64,000 bases of DNA, taken from assembly GCA_030340625.1 (NCBI GenBank), contig JAOPHQ010002845.1:248001-312000 (forward strand), given 5' to 3'. Shown here one piece after another: positions 31,149 through 41,720 of this stretch (positions within the stretch are counted from its first letter, which is position 1; each line of letters begins with the position of its first letter). The notes beneath the pieces are model-generated. The model saw only the letters and a list, made by a program, of their open reading frames with translations, was not told where the DNA came from and searched no databases. Position numbers and translations under genes: made by a program. This DNA is from Merluccius polli. Its lineage: Eukaryota > Chordata > Actinopteri > Gadiformes > Merlucciidae.

Positions 31149-32102
31149 ATGGACCCAGCGGATGCAGAGGGGTTCAGGGCAATGATCTCCCGCCAAGGGA
31201 CTCTCTTGGGCCAACACGATCAGGCCTTGCAGGAGATCGCCACCGCCCTCCGGGAGCTGACCCTAGCCGTCAGCGCTCAGCCCCCCGTCCCCCCAGAACC
31301 ACCAGCCCCCACCCCGAGTCCGTCGGTTTCTCCCCGGGAACCAATCATCCCAGCCCCCCAACGTTATGGAGGGGATCTAGGATCCTGCCGGTCATTTCTT
31401 ATCCAGTGTTCCCTTGTCTTTGAAATGCAGCCCCAGACTTACCCCACCGAGAGATCAAAGATAGCTTACCTGATCGGTTCGCTGAGTGGCGAGGCTCTCG
31501 CGTGGGCCGCGGCGGTGTGGGAACGTGGGTCTGCGGTCTGTCATAACTACGGCGCCTTCACGGAAGATATGAGGAAGGTCTTTGATCATCCTGTCCAGGG
31601 CAGGGAGACCTCCCAACGTCTCCTGCAGCTTCGCCAGGGATCACGCAGCATAGCCGCTTTTGCAGTTGAGTTCCGGACCCTCGCTGCTGAGAGCGGCTGG
31701 AACGAGGAGGCGCTGCAGGGGGTTTTCCAAAACGCGCTCAGTAGCGAGCTAAAGGACCGCTTAACCTCCTGGGAGGAACCCGCGAACTTAGACCATCTTA
31801 TTTCTCTAGCGATTCACATGGACAATTGTTTGCGAGAACGGCGCAGAGAGAGAGGCACCCGCTTGTTCGCCACGCCCCCTTATGAGTCACCGGCTGCAAC
31901 GCAGTCCTCCCTCCCGGTCACCGTTCCTCCTCGCTATGGGCGGCCCTCTTCCCCCGAGCCGATGCAGATCGGACGCGCACACCTTACTCCCGAGGAGAGG
32001 GAGCGGCGTATTCGATTGGGAGCTTGTTTGTATTGCGGCACTTCCGGTCATTTTCGATCCGGATGTCCCGCCCTCTCGGGAAAAGAACGGGCTCGTCAGT
32101 AA
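31149..32102 (+). CDS. Chromovirus Gag
   Basis: 317 residues starting at ATG 31149, 17 bp after the LTR. Gag forms the cytoplasmic particle that packages the element RNA. A short N-terminal coiled-coil-prone part is followed by a Pro-rich stretch ([15 protein letters not shown]), then the retrotransposon Gag capsid-like domain (about residues 75-215: [55 protein letters not shown]). The C-terminus has one CCHC zinc knuckle, [14 protein letters not shown], for RNA binding. It stops at 32100-32102. The frame is intact and is the 0 frame for the -1 shift into pol. The start could lie at this first ATG only, as no upstream in-frame ATG occurs after the LTR. Confidence 0.92.
   Translation: MDPADAEGFRAMISRQGTLLGQHDQALQEIATALRELTLAVSAQPPVPPEPPAPTPSPSVSPREPIIPAPQRYGGDLGSCRSFLIQCSLVFEMQPQTYPTERSKIAYLIGSLSGEALAWAAAVWERGSAVCHNYGAFTEDMRKVFDHPVQGRETSQRLLQLRQGSRSIAAFAVEFRTLAAESGWNEEALQGVFQNALSSELKDRLTSWEEPANLDHLISLAIHMDNCLRERRRERGTRLFATPPYESPAATQSSLPVTVPPRYGRPSSPEPMQIGRAHLTPEERERRIRLGACLYCGTSGHFRSGCPALSGKERARQ
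32078..32084 (+). promoter_or_regulatory. -1 frameshift slippery heptamer
   Basis: G GGA AAA in the gag frame, 15 nt before the gag stop, fits the X XXY YYZ rule. Slipping one base back moves the ribosome into the pol frame (aga acg ggc...), which is open from here to 35473. I did not establish a downstream pseudoknot. Confidence 0.7.
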
Positions 32103-35100
32103 CTCGAGGCGTACTGGCGAGCCGCTCTCATAATCCCTCAGTCTCCCGTCCCCTCCTAGAGGCCACCCTCAGGTGGCAAGATCAAAACCTCCCGCTCTCC
32201 ATTCTCCTGGACTCCGGAGCGGATGAGAGCTTCATTGATCAGGAGTTGGTTAAGCGACTGAGGATAGACACCATTCCTCTCGATCTTTCGATCGAGACCC
32301 AGGCGCTAGATGGGAGGACCCTCACACGGGTGGAACACCGCACCGTTCCACTCAACCTGCTAGTTTCTGGGAATCACCAGGAGACCATATCCCTCCTGGT
32401 GATTGCCAGCCCCTTCTCCCCGATTGTTTTGGGCTACCCCTGGTTTCGGACTCACAATCCTCAGATCGATTGGGGAACCGGGCGCATCCTGTCATGGAGT
32501 ACCCATTGCCTGTCCCAGTGCTTGCGGTCCGCCCCGGCTCCTCGGGCGACAGAGTTCGAGTCCGTACCCGAACCTCCTAACCTGTCCTCCGTCCCGGAAG
32601 AGTACCACGACCTCGGAGCGGTGTTCAGTAAGTCCCACGCCTTGACCTTGCCCCCCCACTGCCCTTATGACTGTGCTATAGACCTCCTCCCCGGAGCCCC
32701 CCTTCCTAGCAGCCGTCTGTTTAACCTCTCCCGCCCAGAACGCGAGTCGATGGAGAAGTACATCGGGGAATCCCTCGCCGCTGGAATCATCCGCCCTTCT
32801 TCGTCACCGGTTGGAGCGGGTTTCTTCTTCATTAGTAAGAAGGATAAATCGCTTCGCCCCTGCATCGACTACCGTGGTCTGAACGATATCACGGTGAAAA
32901 ATAAATACCCGTTACCACTCATCAGTTCCGCCTTCGTCCCCCTTCATGGAGCCTCCGTTTTCTCAAAATTAGATCTGCGCAATGCATATCACCTGGTCCG
33001 CATTCGGGAGGGGGACGAATGGAAGACAGCTTTTAATACTCCTTTGGGCCACTACGAGTATCTGGTGATGCCATTCGGCCTCACCAACGCCCCCGCAGTG
33101 TTTCAATCTTTGGTTAACGATGTCCTCCGGGACCTGTTGAACCACACCGTTTTCGTCTATCTTGACGATATTCTCATCTTTTCAAGCTCCATGGAGGAGC
33201 ACCGGGTCCATGTCCGGCAAGTTTTGCAGAGGCTGCTGGAGAACAGACTGTATGTTAAGGCGGAGAAGTGCGAGTTCCACGTCCCATCCATTGCCTTCTT
33301 GGGGTATATAATCAGCCAGGGACAGGTTGAAATGGATCCCTCGAAGGTCTCTGCGGTGGCCGAGTGGCCCTCTCCCTCCACCCGCAAGCGATTGCAGCAG
33401 TTCCTTGGCTTTGCCAACTTTTACCGTCGATTTATACGCGGTTACAGTCAGATTGCGGCACCCCTCACGGCCTTGACGTCCACCAAGAGCTCCTTTGCTT
33501 GGACACCGGAAGCGGAGTCCGCCTTTCAGGGCCTCAAACAGCGGTTTATATCTGCTCCCATCCTCACTCAACCTGATCCTTCACTCCAGTTCGTGGTGGA
33601 GGTCGACGCCTCGGACACCGGAGTGGGCGCGGTTCTCTCCCAGCGTTCCTCCTCCGACCACAAGCTCCATCCCTGCGCCTTCTTCTCTCGAAGGTTGTCC
33701 CCGCCGGAGCGCAATTACGATGTGGGCAACCGAGAGCTATTAGCGGTCAAGCTGGCCTTGGAGGAGTGGCGACACTGGTTGGAGGGCGCGGAGCTTCCTT
33801 TTATTGTTTGGACCGACCATCGCAACCTCGCTTACCTCCAATCGGCGAAGAGGCTAAATTCCCGTCAGGCCAGGTGGGCGTTATACTTTGGTAGGTTCAA
33901 CTTTTCCCTCACCTACCGTCCGGGCTCTCAGAATGTCAAGCCGGATGCTCTGTCCCGCCTGTACTCTCCCGAGGACCCCGGCACGGACCCCGAGACCATT
34001 CTGCCACCCACTTGCCTCATTGCCACTCTCACCTGGGAGGTGGAGTCTGCTGTCCGTCGGGCACAGAGGCAACAGCCGGACCCCGGTCTCGGTCCCCCTA
34101 ACCGTATGTTCGTCCCTGACGCGGTAAGGTCTCAGGTACTAACTTGGGCGCACTCCTCCCGGCTTACCTGCCACCCAGGTATCTCCCGCACCTTGGATTT
34201 CATCCGTCGGCGTTTTTGGTGGTCCACTATGGACAAGGACGTCCGCTCCTTTATTTCGGCGTGTGCTACTTGCGCTCGGAACAAGACCTCGACCCGCCCC
34301 CATTCCGGTTTACTACAGCCTCTACCCATACCTAGCCGCCCCTGGTCACACATCGCCCTTGACTTTGTCACCGGTTTACCCACGTCAGAGGGTAACACCA
34401 CCATCCTTACCGTGATTGACCGCTTCTCAAAGGCCGCCCACTTCATCGCCCTTCCCAAGCTTCCCTCCTCCAGGGAGACCGCCGACGTCTTGGTCAAACA
34501 CGTATTCTGCCTGCATGGCATCCCCGCGGACGTTGTCTCAGACAGAGGCCCCCAGTTCACCTCACAAGTATGGCGGGCCTTCTGCAAAGCTCTTGGCGCC
34601 ACTTCCAGCCTCTCTTCGGGGTTTCACCCCCAGTCTAATGGTCAGTCGGAAAGAGCAAACCAGGAGATGGAGGCGGCGCTTCGCTGCATCTCCCACGCCA
34701 GCCCCACCACTTGGAGCTCTCAGCTGCCCTGGGTGGAATACGCCCACAACACACTGCTAAACGCATCCACTGGGTTATCCCCGTTTATGGCCTCTTTGGG
34801 TTACCAACCTCCCCTGTTTCCTGATCTAGAGGAAGAGATTGCCGTCCCTTCCGTCCAAACCCATCTGCGCAGATGCCGGCGTATCTGGAAGAGGACGCGC
34901 ACGGCACTACTCCAGGCATCCTCTCGCTCCCAATTTCAGGCGAATAAGCGGCGTCGTCCTGCACCCGAGTACGCCCCCGGGCAAGAGGTCTGGTTGCGGG
35001 CCAAGGATCTCCCCTTGAAGGGGATTCCCCCCAAACTCTCCCCACGCTTCATCGGCCCCTACACCATCTCCAAGGTGGTCAACCCCTCTGCGGTTCGCAT

Positions 35101-35473
35101 GAACCTCCCCCCTGCACTCCGCCGCATCCACCCCACCTTCCATGTCTCTCAGATCAAGCCAGTCTCTACCAGTCCGTTGTCCCCCCCCATCCCACCTCCG
35201 CCAAGGCTGATCGACAATCATCCAGCTTGGACGGTCCGTCGACTCCTGGATGTGCGGCGCCGTGGACGGGGTCACCAGTACCTCGTCGATTGGGAGGGGT
35301 ACGGTCCGGAGGAGCGCTCCTGGGTTCCCCGGAGCCGCATCTTGGACCCATCACTCATCCGGGACTTTCTTCAAGATCACCCGGCTGTGCTAGGGCGTCC
35401 GCCGAGAGGCGTCCGTAGAGGGGGGGGTACTGTTACGCCACGTCCCGCTACACGGTCCAACACTCCCCTCTAG
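32085..35473 (+). CDS. Chromovirus Pol: protease, RT, RNase H, integrase, chromodomain
   Basis: The pol frame is in -1 relation to gag and has no stop for more than 1,120 codons. Order: aspartic protease ([12 protein letters not shown], about 32204), reverse transcriptase ([47 protein letters not shown] at about 33151), RNase H ([40 protein letters not shown]), integrase with HHCC finger ([20 protein letters not shown]), catalytic DDE ([36 protein letters not shown]), a GPY/F module ([11 protein letters not shown]) and a C-terminal chromodomain ([31 protein letters not shown]). Chromodomains can guide integration towards particular histone marks. All catalytic residues are present. The frame continues 43 bp into the 3' LTR, as is usual in this group. 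The protein would be made as a Gag-Pol fusion; any internal ATG start, such as 32024, is unlikely. Confidence 0.93.
35415..35428 (+). promoter_or_regulatory. Polypurine tract
   Basis: GTAGAGGGGGGGG just before the 3' LTR (two bases, AC, intervene) is the expected primer for plus-strand synthesis. Confidence 0.8.
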
Positions 35474-36122
35474 TGGCTGCGGGTCGTAACTGTCCTCCTT
35501 CCCGCAACCCACCTGTTGGCAATCAGTAATCTACGTTTCCTATTTAAGCCGGAGATTGTCAAGCAGCCGGCGCCAGTTCGTTGTTTCCCTAACCTACTAG
35601 TAATTCCCAGCTTGACTACCCGCCTGTTCCAGTACCCTGTTGCCGACCCCTGCCTGCCTGACGACCCGCCTGTTCCAGCCCCCGTTGCCGACCCCTGCCT
35701 GCCTGACTACCCGCCTGTTCCAGTACCCTGTTGCCGACCCCTGCCTGTCCGACTACCAGCCCGTTGCCGACCCATCGCCTGTCCGACTACCAGCCCGTTG
35801 CCGACCCATCGCCCGTCCGACTACCAGCCCGTTGCCGACCCATCGCCCGTCCGACTACCAGCCCGTTGCCGACCCATCGCCTGTACGACTGCCCGCCTGC
35901 CGCCGAGCCCCCCGCCTGTCCGATTACCCCCCTGTTACCGACCCCCGCCTGTCCGACTACCCGTCCACTGTCTAGCCCGGGTCCACCTGATTGCCTGCCC
36001 AGTACCAGACCCCCCTACTCGCCTGATTCCCTGAACGATCCTCCAATAAACTCCTTTGGCTTTTACCCTGTCTTCGCCTCTCTGTGTCCAGCTTTTGGGT
36101 CCCAGTTTCTAGTACCGTAACA
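35431..36122 (+). repeat. 3' LTR of the chromovirus
   Basis: Identical to the 5' LTR except at 35553, 35683 and 35895; all three differences are transitions. The LTR is followed by the TSD ctttc and then by the LINE reverse-transcriptase frame. Confidence 0.95.
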
Positions 36123-37755
36123 CTTTCTGTCTAAGATTCTGGAGAAAGTAGTCGCCAAACAATTGTGTGACTTTCTACATAACAATAGTTTATTTGAGGA
36201 TTTCCAGTCAGGATTTAGAGTTCATCATAGCACAGAGACAGCTCTGGTTAAAGTTAATAATGACCTTTTGATTGCTTCTGACAATGGACTTGTCTCTGTA
36301 CTTGTATTATTAGATCTTAGTGCTGCCTTTGACACTATTGATCATAGTATTCTTTTACAGAGACTCGAGCATCAAATTGGCATTAAAGGAACCGCACTAA
36401 GCTGGTTTAGGTCCTATCTATCAGATCGTTCACAGTTTGTACATGTGAATGTGAATGATGAATCTTCAATAAATACTACAGTTAGTCATGGAGTTCCACA
36501 AGGTTCTGTACTTGGACCAATACTTTACTTTATATATGCTCCCTTTAGGCAATATTATTAGAAATCACTCCATTAACTTTCATTGTTATGCAGATGATAC
36601 ACAGTTATATCTATCGATCAAACCCGATGAAATTAATCAATTATCTAAATTACAAACATGTCTTAAAGACATAAAATCCTGGATGAGCTGCAATTTTCTG
36701 ATGTTAAACTCAGAGAAAACCGAAATTCTTGTACTTGGCCCCAAAAACCTTAGAGACTCAATGTCTACAGATATAGCTACTCTAGATGGCATTACATTGG
36801 CCTCTAGCACCACTGTCAGGAATCTTGGAGTTATCTTTGATCAGGATCTGTCATTTAATTCCCACATAAAGCAGACCTCTAGGACTGCCTTTTTTCATTT
36901 ACGTAATATTACAAAAATCAGACGCAGCCTATCAAAGACAGATGCAGAAAAACTAATCCATGCATTTGCTACCTCAAGGCTGGATTACTGCAACTCTTTA
37001 TTATCAGGTTGTCCTAATAAGTCCATTAAGACGCTCCAATTAATTCAAAACGCTGCAGCACGAGTACTAACAGGAACTAGGAAAAGAGATCACATCTCTC
37101 CTGTACTAGCTTCTCTGCATTGGCTCCCTGTAAAATTTAGAATAGAATTTAAAATCCTCCTCCTCACCTATAAAATTCTTCATGGGCAGGCCCCTTCATA
37201 TCTCAAAGAGCTCATAGTACCCTACTACCCCACTAGAACACTGCGTTCTCTGAATGCAGGGCTACTGGTGGTTCCTATAGTTTCTAAAAGTAGAACAGGA
37301 GCCAGAGCCTTCAGTTACCAAGCTCCTCTTCAGTGGAACCAGCTTCCAGTTGTGGTTCGGGAGGCAGACACCCTCTCCACATTTAAGAGTAGGCTTAAGA
37401 CGTTCCTCTTTGATAAAGCTTATAGTTAGGGCTGGATCAGGTGAGTCCTGAACCATCCCTTAGTTATGCTGCTATAGGCCTAGACTGTCGGGGGATTTCC
37501 CATGGTGCACTGAGTCTCTCTCTCTCACCCCAACTGGTCAAGGCAGATGACCACCCACCTAGAGCCAAAGGGTCTGTCCAAGGTTTCTGCCTTTTAACAG
37601 GCAGTTTTTCCTTGCCCCCGTGCCAAGTGCTTGCTCATGGTGGTACTGTTGGGTCTCTGTAAATGTTATTAGGAGTTCGGTCTAGACCTGCTCCATTTGA
37701 AAAGTGCCCTGAGATAACTTCTGTTATGAATTGGCGCTATACAAATAAAATTGAC

Positions 37756-38345
37756 AACAGGAAATCCTTCCACAGCATCAGTGGTCAGGTAAGAGTGATT
37801 TGTGGTTATTATGACCTACACAAATTAATTCTGTGCATTTAATGACCTCAATAGGTTACAACTTAACATTTCAGATGATCTGTGATGCTGACTGCCTTGT
37901 CAGCAATGTAGAGGCAAAGTGGCCTGGCTCGGTGCATGACTCCAGAATCTTTCGGGCTAGTCCAATTTACGAGGGACTTTCACAAGGTAAGCCACACTTT
38001 ATTTGTACTGTAAGCACCTTGGACATCATGAGTGTGTAACTCTGCCGTGTTTTCTAAATGATATCTTGTATTATCAGGCACATTCTCTGGTGTGCTGATG
38101 GGAGACAAAGGATACGCCTGCGAGTCCTTCCTCTTGACTCCCCTTGCGGACCCCCAAACCCCAGCACAGCATGCCTACAACCATGCACACAACAGAACGA
38201 GGGCTCGTATCGAGATGACCTTCGGCCTTCTAAAATCTTGATTTCAGTGCCTGCACCACCTGAGGGTTTCTCCGGACAGGGCCTGTGATGTGATTGCTGC
38301 ATGTGCAGTACTGCATAACATTGCAGGCCTAAGAATGGAGAGACC
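37756..38345 (+). pseudogene. Harbinger element B, transposase 3' exons
   Basis: The fragment starts abruptly after the LINE tail with NRKSFHSISGQ (exon to 37788), then exon 37875-37986 (MICDADCLVSNVEAKWPGSV, HDSRIF, second catalytic block) and exon 38078 to about 38345 (GVLMGDKGYACESFLLTP, NRTRARIEMTFGLLKS, CDVIAACAVLHNIAGLR), which carries the third catalytic block with its Glu. Canonical splice sites separate the exons. TGA at 38239-38241 replaces the Arg codon of the usual LLKSRFQCL; a CGA to TGA change, the typical outcome of CpG decay. The exon with GCIDGTH and the N-terminus are absent. Transposase cuts the element out and reinserts it; this one is dead. Confidence 0.82.
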
Positions 38346-39171
38346 CCCCCCCCCCCCCGAGTGGCTGCTGTTGTTGACTGGGAAAATGCTCCCGTCTTCC
38401 CAGACAACATTAATGGCAGACTCGTCAGGGAGCAATATATTGCATGTTTTTTCACTTAACTTTTGGACTTAGCCTATCTTTAGTTAATAAAAGATCTTAA
38501 ATGTCACTTTTTGCCATGTGTGCATTTTGTTTAGCATTGGTGGTTCTTTTAAATTCTACTTTACATTCATGAAAAAGGGTGGACACCACAATGTTTTGTA
38601 GTTGAAATTTTTTTTTATTTGGCAGTCCTCATTCATCTTGGTTGCTTGGATCCTGGAATAGAGCAAAAGCAACACTGATTAAAACACTGTTTTGCAGTTA
38701 TGGTTACTGTGTGCACTGAAATACTTCTCATTCTAGTTTCTGGATTTCCAGTGTCCTGAGTGTCCGGCGTTTAATCTCAAGATCCAGCTCCATTTCTTGG
38801 AGCTTTCTCTTGTTCAGTGATTTTAACATCACCAGCTCCATCTGTCTCTCCAGGTGTCTAGCATATAATGTTCGGACAGTTTGTGAAGTCTGTAAAAGAA
38901 ATGTCAATTAGCACAGCAGGGTTGGTGCATAATGTAGATTTACTTTGGCCAATACTCACAATTTTACCAGGCTGCTTAGGAGACTGTGCAGCATCTGGGT
39001 CCTGTTATACATATTTTCTATTAGCACCACATCACTGACTTCATATCCTTTATGGACTACATACATAAGCAGGATATTTCCATAAAATTGACATACCTGC
39101 CATAATACATGTATTGAGAGAACTTGAGATTTCACAGGACATACCAAGCCTGTCATTTCAATACAATGTAC

Positions 39172-40054
39172 CAAGGGCGTAGATTTGCGTGGGGACCGAA
39201 GGACATGTCCCCACCAATATTCAATACCGACTGAAATGTCCCCACCAATATTGAGGCAAACAGAAAAAAGCGCCTTGCGCGTTACACAAAGGGTTAAATA
39301 AATTTCGACGTCCGTAATCTAGGTACCGCCTCCAAAAATACGTCTTGAGGGTCTGGTCTGGTCAGGTCTGTTTTTTTATTGGCTTAGCTCCATGTATCAA
39401 ACTATATAGGCTACTCCCCCTCAACACTGCCTGTATACTGACGATTCCCAATACCTTAGAGGCGCGTTCACTAAACCTTACCACTGTAGGCCTACTTTAG
39501 CCAATCGGTAATAGGGTAGGGGCTGGTCTTGGGTTTTGGCCAATCAGATTAATTCAGCAGTCACTCCACGTGCGAATGTGATGGATACAATTCTAAATGT
39601 ACGTGTCCGATTTTAATAAAAAATGGATGTCTCCTTGTTCATGCCCTTTAGTCAATGGTAAGGCTACTAATCAATTCCTAGTTACTTTTGAGTATTATAT
39701 TGCCACCGACTGACCTTTCTTGGTAGAGCTGTAGTATCCGTAGTCTCAGTAGCCTATGCTATACAAGCAATACGTATGCTAAGTGACTAGTTAAAAGCAG
39801 GGATGAATTTCTGAACAAGCCTACCAGGCTCAGGGTCCCAAGAGCTCTGGTGCTTTACATAAAGATGCCACTGTGATATAGGCTTGTGAATAATGTCCAT
39901 TTATATCCAAAAAAAGTAATCAGAATTGCCAGATAATTACGTTGTTATATCTTGGCTTAGGGGGTAGGGTTAACCCCCCCCCCCTTTTTTTTTTTTTTAC
40001 TATCACCCCTGTAGTAGTGTCCCCACCAAAGCTCAGACCAAACCTACGCCCTTG
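39172..40054. mobile_element. hAT element, TSD caatgtac
   Basis: Ends CAAGGGCGTAG (39172) and CTACGCCCTTG without its GT (reading ACCTACGCCCTTG, to 40054) are inverted. The 8-bp duplication caatgtac lies at 39164-39171 and 40055-40062. Repeated TGTCCCCACCA blocks occur near both ends (39209, 39237, 40018). At 883 bp it is non-autonomous. Confidence 0.9.
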
Positions 40055-40511
40055 CAATGTACTAACCAGATCATCTTCTGGTGGCTCCAAAAGTGTGTTC
40101 CCAGACACTGCAAGGAAATCCAAAGTCAGACAGTACAATATATTTATTTGATTGTGTTCCATGTGCAGTAGTACTGCAACATGTACTTTGTATGAAGCGG
40201 ACAGTTTCTGTGGCTGGGACAGAGTCCGTCACTGTCCCTCCCTGGATCCCCTCCATCACTGGCCTCCCTTTATTTAAATGGAGTGCCAGCTCCTCCGCTG
40301 GGGTCAGATCCTGGCTTGGTGGGCCGCCCCCTGTGCCACTTCTATGGGCTTTTTTTTTAAACTGCTACAATCATACATTCAACATGTCAGCAGACACCTA
40401 ATCTATTCACCTCATTTGTTCACTGTTATCTACTTTAAAGTCACTTACCAGCCTGCAAAATGTTCTTATATTTAATTTTAACTTGCTGCCAGGTCCGTTT
40501 ATGGCCAGACA

Positions 40512-40843
40512 CAAGGCCGGATTAACCATATGGGCAACTGGGCAATTGCCCAGGGGCCCACGATATCTAAAGGGCCCAGGGCAGTGAGGGCACAAGCAAA
40601 ATATCTGGTTACCTCTCGCTTCTATGTTAAACTGTCCGCCGGAGCCGTTGCGCTGCACCCAGTGGCGGTTCTAGGGGGGGGGGGGGGGGGGCAGCGCCCC
40701 CATAACTCTGAGTCCGGACCCCCCTGTGGCCCCCTCGAACGAGGAGTCTGGTCCGGGCTGTATTGCGATTGCCCCCCCGTCGGTCGGTAGGACCTCTGGA
40801 CTGACAGTGCCCAGGGGCCCCTGTGGTTACTGATCCGGCCCTG
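40512..40843. mobile_element. hAT MITE, TSD gccagaca
   Basis: Ends CAAGGCCGGATTAACC (40512) and GATCCGGCCCTG (40843) are inverted, with CAGGGGCCC/GGGGCCC subterminal blocks. TSD gccagaca is at 40504-40511 and 40844-40851. A poly-G run at 40674-40691 is inside. The 332-bp element interrupts the Myb/SANT exon of Harbinger B and shares terminal design with the element at 10994-11749. Confidence 0.92.
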
Positions 40844-41048
40844 GCCAGACAAGTTTGTTCTTTATGAAGGATAGAAAGGTAGAATAGATTCAAAGGTAGG
40901 GGGAGAAAAAGAGTAAATGACACATTGTGGATAATTGTTTGCACTTAATCATACTCTACATTTCCTGAGTAACATGCACCTCTACTTGCCACTTTTAAAG
41001 TAAAGTGTACAACAGTTGATTAGTGGACTTGAAAAGTAACTCCTTTAG

Positions 41049-41500
41049 GGCGTGCTCACACCTAGCGTTTTTTGTGATAGGGAAAAGTTGAGCCGACCGT
41101 TTATTCAATTTAAAAAAAGCTGGCAGCGTTTTTTGTCCTGAAAGCGCAGTGTTTTTTTCTATCGCCTAGCAACGAACCTATTCTAGACCCCGGCGTTACT
41201 CGCCTACTAGTATCCAAGTGTCAATGTTCCGCTTGTGATTGGTCAGTTGTCAAAAAACGCCTGACGTCGGGCGCTTATTTCCTGAAAGTTGAACTTTTTT
41301 CTACTTTTTTTTACGCTCGTGCGGGAGAAAAAAAACGCTGAGAGAGGTGTTTACAAAAACGCCGGGGACTTTTTCCAAAAACGCTGTGCTACATAGGAAT
41401 ATAATGTAAAACCCTCTGCTGCATAGGAATATAATGTAAAAACCTCTGCTACATAGGAATATAATGTAAAACGAGCGCTAGCCTAATTATAGTTATAATT
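41049..41500. other. Unclassified repeat-rich stretch with 30-bp tandem repeat
   Basis: AGGGCGTGCTCACACCTAGCGTTTTTT at its left end and the many AAAACGC motifs recall fish MITEs of the AGGGCGTGTTCACAC type. Towards the right (about 41,387-41,475) a unit GCTACATAGGAATATAATGTAAAA with a short CCTCT linker occurs three times, 30 bp apart. No second terminus or TSD was identified. Confidence 0.45.
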
Positions 41501-41543
41501 ATAGTTCCAGTGGAGTGTACAGTTTTGGACTAGGCCTACTTAC

Positions 41544-41706
41544 GCATTAAGCCAGTCCACTATTGTCTGCCAGGCTTTCTCGCGTTCTTTAATTATGGCG
41601 TTTGTATTGCCTTTTTTTTTCTTATAGTGTCTTTCACATCTTCGTAAAACTCCATAAGGAGCTGTTGTTCAGTGGCCGTGAAGAATGACGTGCGACTCCT
41701 ATCCAT
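41544..41706 (-). pseudogene. Myb/SANT-like exon of another Harbinger element
   Basis: Minus-strand ATG at 41706 (MDRSRTSFFTATEQQLLMEF, YEDVKDTI), then after a one-base slip in an A9 run, GNTNAIIKEREKAWQTIVDW, to a donor GC|GTAAGT at 41543. This is the first helix set of the Myb/SANT DNA-binding domain found in the second ORF of Harbinger elements. A solo LTR inserted 14 bp upstream of the ATG. Apart from the A-run slip it looks well preserved. Its transposase partner was not found nearby. Confidence 0.6.
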
Positions 41707-41720
41707 GTTCAGATCGGTGA

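Larger units (their letters stand above)
30441..36122 (+). mobile_element. Ty3 chromovirus (Tf1/sushi-like), apparently intact
   Basis: The 5,682-bp element has two 692-bp LTRs (30441-31132 and 35431-36122) that begin TGTTAC and end GTAACA. It is flanked by a 5-bp duplication ctttc at 30436-30440 and 36123-36127. The LTRs differ only at 30563/35553, 30693/35683 and 30905/35895, so the insertion is recent. Gag, a -1 frameshift site, and a complete pol with protease, reverse transcriptase, RNase H, integrase and chromodomain are all open. It sits in the reverse-transcriptase region of an L2-type LINE in the same orientation. Confidence 0.95.
24904..37429 (+). pseudogene. LINE ORF2, endonuclease plus reverse transcriptase, interrupted
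   Basis: The ORF starts before KCGLLNIR (to 25040), resumes after the Harbinger pair at 28896 with SLSSKAVLVNELISDYDID, LCLTETWL and GRGGGVAAIYD, continues 29221-29652 (IIVGDFNVHVD, LLSDHYLITF), and 30047-30440 (STCLLDPIPTRLLKE, YRPISNLPF). After the chromovirus it resumes at 36123 with [69 protein letters not shown] at about 36581, SRLDYCNSLLSG and HWLPVKFRIEFK, ending at 37429. Frameshifts occur at about 29,190-29,220, 29,650 and 36,530. The endonuclease nicks target DNA and the reverse transcriptase copies the LINE RNA there; this copy cannot do either. Confidence 0.85.
23560..37755 (+). mobile_element. Full-length L2/CR1-type LINE, plus strand, twice interrupted
   Basis: The LINE contains a 5' UTR (from about 23,550), ORF1 (23960-24807), ORF2 in pieces (24904-37429) and a 3' UTR ending GGCGCTATACAAATAAAATTG near 37753, a terminus common in fish L2-like LINEs. 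Removing the tandem Harbinger pair (25041-28895) and the chromovirus plus its TSD (30441-36127) leaves about 4.6 kb, the usual length of the family. Reading frame and protein motifs join exactly across both gaps, which proves that these are insertions. Multiple frameshifts show that it is an old copy. Confidence 0.88.
38728..40935 (-). pseudogene. Harbinger element B, Myb/SANT-like DNA-binding protein
   Basis: The second Harbinger gene is read on the minus strand, convergent with the transposase. Upstream to downstream: a Myb/SANT end at about 40500-40435 (KRTWQQVKIKYKNILQ, donor GTAAGT), split by the hAT at 40512-40843; an exon at about 40350-40185 (GGPPSQDLTPAEELALHLNK, EGIQGGTVTDS); a piece with GNTLLEPPEDDLV at about 40062-40100, cut by the hAT at 39172-40054; an exon 39001-38960; and a last exon 38889-38728 forming a charged coiled coil (LERQMELVMLKSLNKRKLQE, LDLEIKRRTLRTLE) with TGA at 38728-38730. 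In this family the Myb protein takes the transposase into the nucleus and to the element ends. Frameshifts and two insertions make it a relic. Confidence 0.75.

Noticed and set aside
34132..34602. 156-residue minus-strand frame in the integrase region and similar long antisense frames in pol
   Set aside because: GC-rich coding DNA of the chromovirus leaves antisense frames open; all domain motifs are on the plus strand.
41387..41475. Three regularly spaced 30-bp repeats resembling a CRISPR array
   Set aside because: The repeats are adjacent with only 5-6 base linkers, there are no distinct spacers, no cas genes, and the context is eukaryotic transposon DNA. It is a small tandem repeat.
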